Assembly (NCBI GenBank): GCA_034359265.1
Contig: CP136897.1
Coordinates: forward strand, 31,793,501-31,857,500
DNA: 64,000 nt
Reading direction: 5' to 3'
From: Canna indica
Lineage: Eukaryota > Streptophyta > Magnoliopsida > Zingiberales > Cannaceae
In this document: piece after piece, positions 57,449 through 64,000 of the stretch
Position numbering within the stretch: position 1 is the stretch's first letter
Layout: the number at the start of each line of letters is the position of its first letter
Notes under the pieces: generated by a model
Told to the model about the DNA's origin: nothing
What the model saw: only the letters and a program-made list of their open reading frames with translations
Database searches by the model: none
Translations under genes and position numbers: made by a program

Positions 57449-57565
57449 GATGCAACACGAGGACTTCCCAGGGGGTCACCCATCCTAGTACTATTATCGC
57501 CCAAGCACGCTTAACTTCGGAGTTCTGATGGGATCCGGTGCGTTAGTGCTGGTATGATCGCACCC
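57449..57565 (-). rRNA. 5S rRNA: 5S rRNA, copy 122 (mosaic)
   Basis: C116T, G72A, G70T: 3' half like copy 99, but with the normal start and upstream flank of copy 97. Confidence 0.93.
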
Positions 57566-57933
57566 GTCATGCATTTCTGATCGTCGACTAATAAGGGTGA
57601 GCGTCCGAGGGATAGCTCGGAGTCATTTTCTTCGTCTCTTCGCGCGCCTTTTAGCGCCACGTGACAAGCTGAAATCGGACAATAATGCACGGAGTTACGC
57701 CCGTTTTAAACGAAAAATAATAATTGAAATGTTATTTTTCTTATTTATTTACAAATTTTAATTTTTTGGGTGGGTTGGTCGATCGAGCCGGCCGTAGAGG
57801 TTGCGGCGGGCCCCGCGCGGGCGATCGACAGCCAAATTTTATTTCGACGACGTCGTCCGTCCTTAACATTTGGTTAGAAAGATTGGTAAAAAAAATAATC
57901 TCGTCGTGCAATCAAATAGTTAGTAAAAAAAAA

Positions 57934-58050
57934 GGTGCAACACGAGGACTTCCCAGGGGGTCACCCATCCTAGTACTACTCTCGTCCAAGCATGCTTAAC
58001 TTCGAAGTTCTGATGGGATCCGGTGCGTTAGTGCTGGTGTGATTGCACCC
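57934..58050 (-). rRNA. 5S rRNA: 5S rRNA, copy 123 (mosaic)
   Basis: G66A, G58A, C46T, T12C, G7A: copy-96-type 5' half joined to copy-98-type 3' flank. Confidence 0.92.
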
Positions 58051-58417
58051 GTCACGCACTTCTGATCGTCGGCTAATAAGGGTGAGCGTCCGAGGGATAG
58101 CTCGGGGTCATTTTCTTCGTCTCTTCGCGCGCCTTTTAGCGCCACGTGAAAAGCTGAAATCGGACAATAATGCACGGAGTTACGCCCGTTTTAAACGAAA
58201 AATAATAATTGAAATGTTATTTTTCTTATTTATTTACAAATTTTAATTTTTCGGGTCGGTTGGTCGATCGTGCCGGCCGTAGAGGTTTCGGCGGGCCCCG
58301 CGCGGGCGATCGACAGCCAAATTTTATTTCGACGACGTCGTCCGTCCTTAACGTTAGGTTAGAAAGATTGGTAAAAAAAATGATCTCGTCGTGCAATCAA
58401 ATAGGTAGTAAAAAAAA

Positions 58418-58534
58418 TGTGCAACACGAGGACTTCCCAGGGGGTCACCCATCCTAGTACTATTGTCGCCCAAGCACGCTTAACTTCGGAGTTCTGATGG
58501 GATCCGGTGCGTTAGTGCTGGTATGATCGCACCC
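58418..58534 (-). rRNA. 5S rRNA: 5S rRNA, copy 124
   Basis: C117A, G72A, G70C, as copy 97. Confidence 0.94.
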
Positions 58535-58902
58535 GTCATGCATTTCTGATCGTCGACTAATAAGGGTGAGCGTCCGAGGGATAGCTCGGAGTCATTTTCT
58601 TCGTCTCTTCGCGCGCCTTTTAGCGCCACGTGACAAGCTGAAATCGGACAATAATGCACGGAGTTACGCCCGTTTTAAACGAAAAATAATAATTGAAATG
58701 TTATTTTTCTTATTTATTTACAAATTTTAATTTTTTGGGTGGGTTGGTCGATCGAGCCGGCCGTAGAGGTTGCGGCGGGCCCCGCGCGGGCGATCGACAG
58801 CCAAATTTTATTTCGACGACGTCGTCCGTCCTTAACGTTTGGTTAGAAAGATTGGTAAAAAAAATAATCTCGTCGTGCAATCAAATAGTTAGTAAAAAAA
58901 AA

Positions 58903-59019
58903 GGTGCAACACGAGGACTTCCCAGGGGGTCACCCATCCTAGTACTATTCTCGCCCAAGCACGCGTAACTTCGGGGTTCTGATGGGATCCGGTGCGTTAG
59001 TGCTGGTATGATCGCACCC
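58903..59019 (-). rRNA. 5S rRNA: 5S rRNA, copy 125
   Basis: G72A, A55C, T45C, as copy 98. Confidence 0.94.
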
Positions 59020-59388
59020 GTCATGCACTTCTGATCGTCGGCTAATAAGGGTGAGCGTCCGAGGGACAGCTCGGGGTCATTTTCTTCGTCTCTTCGCGCG
59101 CCTTTCAGCGCCACGTGAAAAGCTGAAATCAGACAATAATGCATGGAGTTACGCCCGTTTTAAACGAAAAATAATAATTGAAATGTTATTTTTCTTATTT
59201 ATTTACAAATTTAAATTTTTCGGGTCGGTTGGTCGATCGAGCCGGCCGTAGAGGTTGCGGCGGACCCCGCGCGTGGGCGATCGACAGCCAAATTTTATTT
59301 CGACGACGTCGTCCGTCCTTAACGTTAGGTTACAAAGATTGGTAAAAAAAATGATCTCGTCGTGCAATCAAATAGGTAGTAAAAAAAA

Positions 59389-59505
59389 GATGCAACACGA
59401 GGACTTCCCAGGGGGTCACCCATCCTAGTACTATTATCGCCCAAGCACGCTTAACTTCGGAGTTCTGATGGGATCCGGTGCGTTAGTGCTGGTATGATCG
59501 CAGCC
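59389..59505 (-). rRNA. 5S rRNA: 5S rRNA, copy 126
   Basis: C116T, G72A, G70T, G3C, as copy 99. Confidence 0.93.
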
Positions 59506-59872
59506 GTCTCGCACTTCTGATCGTCGGCTAATAAGGGTGAGCGTCCGAGGGACAACTCGGGGTCATTTTCTTCGTCTCTTCGCGTGCCTTTCAGCGCCTC
59601 GTGAAAAGCTGAAATCGGACAATAATGCACGGAGTTACGCCCGTTTTAAACGAAAAATAATAATTGAAATGTTATTTTTCTTATTTATTTACAAATTTTA
59701 ATTTTTCGGGTCGGTTGGTCGATCGAGCCGGCCGTAGAGGTTGCGGCGGGCCCCGCGCGGGCGATCGCAGCCAAATTTTATGTCGACGACGTCGTCCGTC
59801 CTTACCGTTTGGTTAGAAAGATTGGTAAAAAAAATGATCTCGTCGTGCAATCAAATAGTTAGTAAAAAAAAA

Positions 59873-59989
59873 GGTGCAACACGAGGATTTCCCAGGGGGT
59901 CACCCATCCTAGTACTATTCTCGCCCAAGCACGCTTAACTTCGGGGTTCAGATGGGATCCGGTGCGTTAGTGCTGGTATGATCGCACCC
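59873..59989 (-). rRNA. 5S rRNA: 5S rRNA, copy 127
   Basis: G102A, G72A, T45C, A40T. Confidence 0.93.
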
Positions 59990-60355
59990 GTCATGCACTT
60001 CTGATCGTCGGCTAATAAGGGTGAGCGTCCGAGGGATAGCTCGGGGTCATTTTCTTCGTCTCTTGGCGCGCCTTTTAGCGCCACGTGAAAAGCTGAAATC
60101 GGACAATAATGCACGGAGTTACGCCTGTTTTAAACGAAAAATAATAATTGAAATGTTTTTTTCTTATTTATTTACAAATTTTAATTTTTCGGGTGGGTTG
60201 GTCAATCGAGCCGACCGTAGAGGTTGCGGCGGGCCGCGCGTGGGCGATCGACAGCCAAATTTTATGTCGACGACGTCGTCCGTCCTTAACGTTTGGTTAG
60301 AAAGATTGGTAAAAAAATGATCTCGTCATGCAATCAAATAGGTGGTAAAAAAAAA

Positions 60356-60471
60356 GGTGCAACACGAGGACTTCCGAGGGGTCACCCATCCTAGTACCAC
60401 TCTCGCCCAAGCACGCTTAACTTCGGAGTTCTGATGGGATCCGGTGTGTTAGTGCTGGTATGATCGCACCC
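60356..60471 (-). rRNA. 5S rRNA: 5S rRNA, copy 128 (116 nt)
   Basis: One C lost from C91-C95, G97C, A74G, G25A. Confidence 0.9.
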
Positions 60472-60839
60472 GTCGTGCACTTCTGATCATCGGCTAATAA
60501 GGGTGAGCGTCCGAGGGATAGCTCGGGGTCATTTTCTTCGTCTCTTCGCGCGCCTTTTAGCGCCACGTGAAAAGCTGAAATCGGACAATAATGCACGGAG
60601 TTACGCCCGTTTTAAACGAAAAATAATAATTGAAATGTTATTTTTCTTATTTATTTACAAATTTTAATTTTTCGGGTCGGTTGGTCGATCGAGCCGGCCG
60701 TAGAGGTTGCGGCGGGCCCCGCGCGGGCGATCGAAAGCCAAATTTTATGTCGACGACGTCGTCCGTCCTTAACGTTTGGTTAGAAAGATTGGTAAAAAAA
60801 ATGATCTCGTCGTGCAATCAAATAGGTGGTAAAAAAAAA

Positions 60840-60955
60840 GGTGCAACACGAGGACTTCCGAGGGGTCACCCATCCTTGTACCACTCTCGCCCAAGCACGC
60901 TTAAGTTCGGAGTTCTGATGAGATCCGGTGTCTTAGTGCTGGTATGATCGCACCC
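60840..60955 (-). rRNA. 5S rRNA: 5S rRNA, copy 129 (116 nt, diverged)
   Basis: One C lost from C91-C95, with G97C, T79A, A74G, G51C, C35T (GGATCC lost), G25A, C24G. Confidence 0.86.
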
Positions 60956-61322
60956 GTCGTGCACTTCTGATCATCGGCTAATAAGGGTGAGCGTCCGAGG
61001 GATAGCTCGGGGTCATTTTCTTCGTCTCTTCGCGCGCCTTTTAGCGCCACGTGAAAAGCTGAAATCGGACAATAATGCACGGAGTTACGCCCGTTTTAAA
61101 CGAAAAATAATAATTGAAATGTTATTTTTCTTATTTATTTACAAATTTTAATTTTTCGGGTCGGTTGGTCGATCGAGCCGGCCGTAGAGGTTGCGGCGGG
61201 ACCCGCGCGGGCGATCGAAAGCCAAATTTTATGTCGACGACGTCGTCCGTCCTTAACGTTAGGTTAGAAAGATTGGTAAAAAAAATGATCTCGTCGTGCA
61301 ATCAAATAAGTAGTAAAAAAAA

Positions 61323-61439
61323 GGTGCAACACGAGGACTTCCCAGGGGGTCACCCATCCTAGTACTATTGTCGCCCAAGCACGCATAACTTCGGAGTTCT
61401 GATGGGATCCGGTGCGTTAGTGCTGGTATGATCGCACCC
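61323..61439 (-). rRNA. 5S rRNA: 5S rRNA, copy 130
   Basis: G72A, G70C, A55T. Confidence 0.94.
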
Positions 61440-61806
61440 GTCATGCACTTCTGATCGTGGACTAATAAGGGTGAGCGTCCGAGGGATAGCTCGAAGTCAT
61501 TTTCTTCGTCTCTTCGCGCGCCTTTTAGCGCCACGTGAAAAGCTGAAATCGGACAATAATGCACGGAGTTACGCCCGTTTTAAACGAAAAATAAAAATTG
61601 AAATGTTATTTTTCTTATTTATTTACAAATTTTAATTTTTTGGGTGGGTTGGTCGATCGAGCCGGCCGTAGAGGTTGCGGCAGGCCCCGCGCGGGCGATC
61701 GACAGCAAAATTTTATGTCTACGACGTCGTCCGTCCTTAACGTTTGGTTAGAAAGATTGGTAAAAAAATGATCTCGTCGTGCAATCAAATAGGTAGTAAA
61801 AAAAAA

Positions 61807-61922
61807 GGTGCAACACGAGGACTTCCCAGGGGTCACCCATCCTAGTACTACTCTCGCCCAAGCAAGCTTAACTTCGGGGTTCTGATGGGATCCGGTGCGT
61901 TAGTGCTGGTATGATCGCACCC
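61807..61922 (-). rRNA. 5S rRNA: 5S rRNA, copy 131 (116 nt)
   Basis: One C lost from C91-C95, G58T, T45C. Confidence 0.91.
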
Positions 61923-62289
61923 GTCATGCACTTCTGATCGTGGACTAATAAGGGTGAGCGTCCGAGGGATAGCTCGGGGTCATTTTCTTCGTCTCTTCGC
62001 GCGCCTTTTAGCGCCACGTGAAAAGCTGAAATCGGACAATAATGCACGGAGTTACGCCCGTTTTAAACGAAAAATAATAATTGAAATGTTTTTTTCTTAT
62101 TTATTTACAAATTTTAATTTTTCGGGTGGATTGGTCGATCGAGCCGGCCGTAGAGGTTGCGGCGGGCCCCGCGCGGGCGATCGGCAGCCAAACTTTATGT
62201 CGACGACGTCGTCCGTCCTTAACGATTGGTTAGAAAGATTGGTAAAAAAAATGATCTCGTCGTGCAATCAAATAGGTAGTAAAAAAAAA

Positions 62290-62406
62290 GGTGCAACACG
62301 AGGACTTCCCAGGGGGTCACCCATCCTAGTACTACTCTCGCCCAAGCATGCTTAACTTCGAAGTTCTGATGGGATCCGGTGCGTTAGTGCTGGTATGATT
62401 GCACCC
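62290..62406 (-). rRNA. 5S rRNA: 5S rRNA, copy 132
   Basis: G58A, C46T, G7A. Confidence 0.94.
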
Positions 62407-62773
62407 GTCACGCACTTCTGATCGTCGGCTAATAAGGGTGAGCGTCCGAGGGATAACTCGGGGTCATTTTCTTCGTCTCTTCGCGCACCTTTTAGCGCCA
62501 CGTGAAAAGCTGAAATCGGACAATAATGCACGGAGTTACGCCCGTTTTAAACGAAAAATAATAATTGAAATGTTATTTTTCTTATTTATTTACAAATTTT
62601 AATTTTTTGGGTCGGTTGGTCGATCGAGCCGGCCGTAGAGGTTGCGGTGGGCCCCGCGCGGGCGATCGACAGCCAAATTTTATTTCGACGACGTCGTCCG
62701 TCCTTAACGTTAGGTTAGAAAGATTGGTAAAAAAAATGATCTCGTCGTGCAATCAAATAGGTAGTAAAAAAAA

Positions 62774-62890
62774 GGTGCAACACGAGGACTTCCCAGGGGG
62801 TCACCCATCCTAGTACTATTGTCGCCCAAGCACGCTTAACTTCGGAGTTCTGATGGGATCCGGTGCGTTAGTGCTGGTATGATCGCACCC
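62774..62890 (-). rRNA. 5S rRNA: 5S rRNA, copy 133
   Basis: G72A, G70C. Confidence 0.95.
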
Positions 62891-63257
62891 GTCATGCACT
62901 TCTGATCGTCGAATAATAAGGGTGAGCGTCCGAGGGATAGCTCGGAGTCATTTTCTTCGTCTCTTCGCGCGCCTTTTAGCGCCACGTGAAAAGCTAAAAT
63001 CGGACAATAATGCACGGAGTTACGCCCGTTTTAAACGAAAAATAATAATTGAAATGTTATTTTTCTTATTTATTTACAAATTTCAATTTTTTGGGTGGGT
63101 TGGTCGATCGAGCCGGCCGTAGAGGTTGCGGCGGGCCCCGCGCGGGCGATCGACAGCCAAATTTTATTTCGACGACATCGTCCGTCCTTAACGTTAGGTT
63201 ACAAAGATTGGTAAAAAAAATGATCTCGTCGTGCAATCAAATAGGTAGTAAAAAAAA

Positions 63258-63374
63258 GGTGCAACACGAGGACTTCCCAGGGGGTCACCCATCCTAGTAC
63301 TATTGTCGCCCAAGCACGCATAACTTCGGAGTTCTGATGGGATCCGGTGCGTTAGTGCTGGTATGATCGCACCC
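63258..63374 (-). rRNA. 5S rRNA: 5S rRNA, copy 134
   Basis: G72A, G70C, A55T, as copy 130. Confidence 0.94.
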
Positions 63375-63741
63375 GTCATGCACTTCTGATCGTGGACTAA
63401 TAAGGGTGAGCGTCCGAGGGATAGCTCGAAGTCATTTTCTTCGTCTCTTCGCGCGCCTTTTAGCGCCACGTGAAAAGCTGAAATCGGACAATAATGCACG
63501 GAGTTACGCCCGTTTTAAACGAAAAATAAAAATTGAAATGTTATTTTTCTTATTTATTTACAAATTTTAATTTTTTGGGTGGGTTGGTCGATCGAGCCGG
63601 CCGTAGAGGTTGCGGCGGGCCCCGCGCGGGCGATCGACAGCAAAATTTTATGTCTACGACGTCGTCCGTCCTTAACGTTTGGTTAGAAAGATTGGTAAAA
63701 AAATGATCTCGTCGTGCAATCAAATAGGTAGTAAAAAAAAA

Positions 63742-63857
63742 GGTGCAACACGAGGACTTCCCAGGGGTCACCCATCCTAGTACTACTCTCGCCCAAGCAA
63801 GCTTAACTTCGGGGTTCTGATGGGATCCGGTGCGTTAGTGCTGGTATGATCGCACCC
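63742..63857 (-). rRNA. 5S rRNA: 5S rRNA, copy 135 (116 nt)
   Basis: One C lost from C91-C95, G58T, T45C, as copy 131. Confidence 0.91.
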
Positions 63858-64000
63858 GTCATGCACTTCTGATCGTGGACTAATAAGGGTGAGCGTCCGA
63901 GGGATAGCTCGGGGTCATTTTCTTCGTCTCTTCGCGCGCCTTTTAGCGCCACGTGAAAAGCTGAAATCGGACAATAATGCACGGAGTTACGCCCGTTTTA
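63858..64000. other. Partial spacer at right edge
   Basis: Upstream flank of copy 135, with the TATA-like element, small inverted repeat and G-box, cut off at the start of the AT-rich tract. The array continues beyond the window. Confidence 0.9.

Larger units (their letters stand above)
50666..59989. repeat. Large duplicated block, right member
   Basis: Partner of 38522-47347. One extra unit around copies 122-123 raises the offset from 12156 to 12642. Confidence 0.9.
60956..63857. repeat. Four-unit spacing repeat of 1935 bp
   Basis: Copies 130-131 (60956-61922) and 134-135 (62891-63857) are almost identical, including AATAAAAATTG in the AT tract and ATGTCTACGACG in the dyad. Two related units lie between them. 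Confidence 0.85.
1..64000 (-). repeat. 5S rDNA tandem array (whole window)
   Basis: Head-to-tail repeats of a 117-nt 5S rRNA gene plus a spacer of about 368 bp fill the window from edge to edge. Distances between successive genes are mostly 483-487 bp, with shorter classes of 473-476, 458-459, 468, 410, 226 and 198 bp explained by specific deletions. Every copy is on the minus strand, and no inversion or foreign insertion was seen. The product is the 5S rRNA of the large ribosomal subunit, made by RNA polymerase III with TFIIIA. Array ends are not in the window. Confidence 0.98.

Noticed and set aside
38522..59989. Assembly artefact as sole explanation of the large duplication
   Set aside because: The two members differ by scattered substitutions, a 13-bp indel and one extra mosaic unit, which argues for real copies, although only spanning long reads can settle it.
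861..63297. Dozens of 60-133 codon open frames on both strands, for example the recurring 91-codon plus-strand frame beginning MKCYFSYLFTNF
   Set aside because: They lie in spacer plus antisense 5S sequence, recur with the unit, break wherever a unit has an indel, and resemble no protein family I know. An RNA gene on the opposite strand explains the conservation.
1..64000. 5S-containing mobile elements (Cassandra-type TRIM retrotransposons or 5S-derived SINEs)
   Set aside because: Those carry 5S-like segments but are dispersed, with LTRs, a primer-binding site or a poly-A tail. Here units are strictly head-to-tail with a spacer, full promoter and terminator, and no target-site duplications or element ends.
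1..64000. CRISPR array or prokaryotic repeat
   Set aside because: Repeats are about 485 bp and near identical along their full length, without short repeat plus unique spacer structure. The 5S sequence is of the eukaryotic plant type.
1..64000. Linked 35S rDNA, tRNA or U6 genes in the spacer
   Set aside because: No unit has room for another gene and no other RNA gene signature was seen; length variation comes from small deletions.

Overview
The whole 64 kb is one uninterrupted head-to-tail array of nuclear 5S ribosomal RNA genes (5S rDNA), all transcribed from the minus strand. I count 135 gene copies: 133 of full or near-full length and 2 truncated at the 5' end. Between the copies lie intergenic spacers of about 368 bp, giving a repeat unit of 484-485 bp. 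The gene matches the plant-type 5S rRNA in length, in its GGATCC site and in its internal promoter. A TTATTA element at -29 to -24, a C at -1 and an oligo-T terminator directly after the gene also fit plant 5S genes. I infer a land plant, most likely a flowering plant; genus or species cannot be read from this. No protein-coding gene, tRNA or mobile element is supported. The many 60-130 aa open frames run through spacer plus antisense 5S sequence, recur because the unit recurs, and are not genes.

Numbering used below: variants are in sense (minus-strand) orientation, position 1 = first G of the 5S gene and 117 = last C before the T-run, relative to the majority sequence of this window. Feature start is the RNA 3' end and feature end is the RNA 5' end.

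One unit, read along the plus strand from the 5' end of one gene to the 3' end of the next: start-proximal promoter (TATA-like at about -24 to -29), a small inverted repeat (-40 to -55), a CACGTG G-box (-93 to -98), an AT-rich tract, a GC-rich block with nested inverted repeats, a 12-bp dyad, a distal T-run 39-46 nt past the next gene, and the main T-run touching its 3' end.

Layout. 0-5 kb: diverged copies, several with 8-9 changes. 6.4-10.9 kb: G58T family. 11.7-17.6 kb: G87T family with 1416-bp and 968-bp higher-order repeats. 12-25 kb: five copies that have lost the adjacent terminator. 25.2 kb: a spacer cut to 109 bp. 28.4-38.5 kb: three-unit higher-order repeats of 1443-1457 bp. 38.5-60 kb: a block of about 9 kb present twice, 12.1-12.6 kb apart, separated by two copies of a 2349-bp five-unit repeat. 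60-64 kb: a younger family repeating every 1935 bp.

The scientific interest lies in array evolution (unequal crossing-over, gene conversion, methylation-type decay) and in natural promoter and terminator deletions. I found no unknown gene system.
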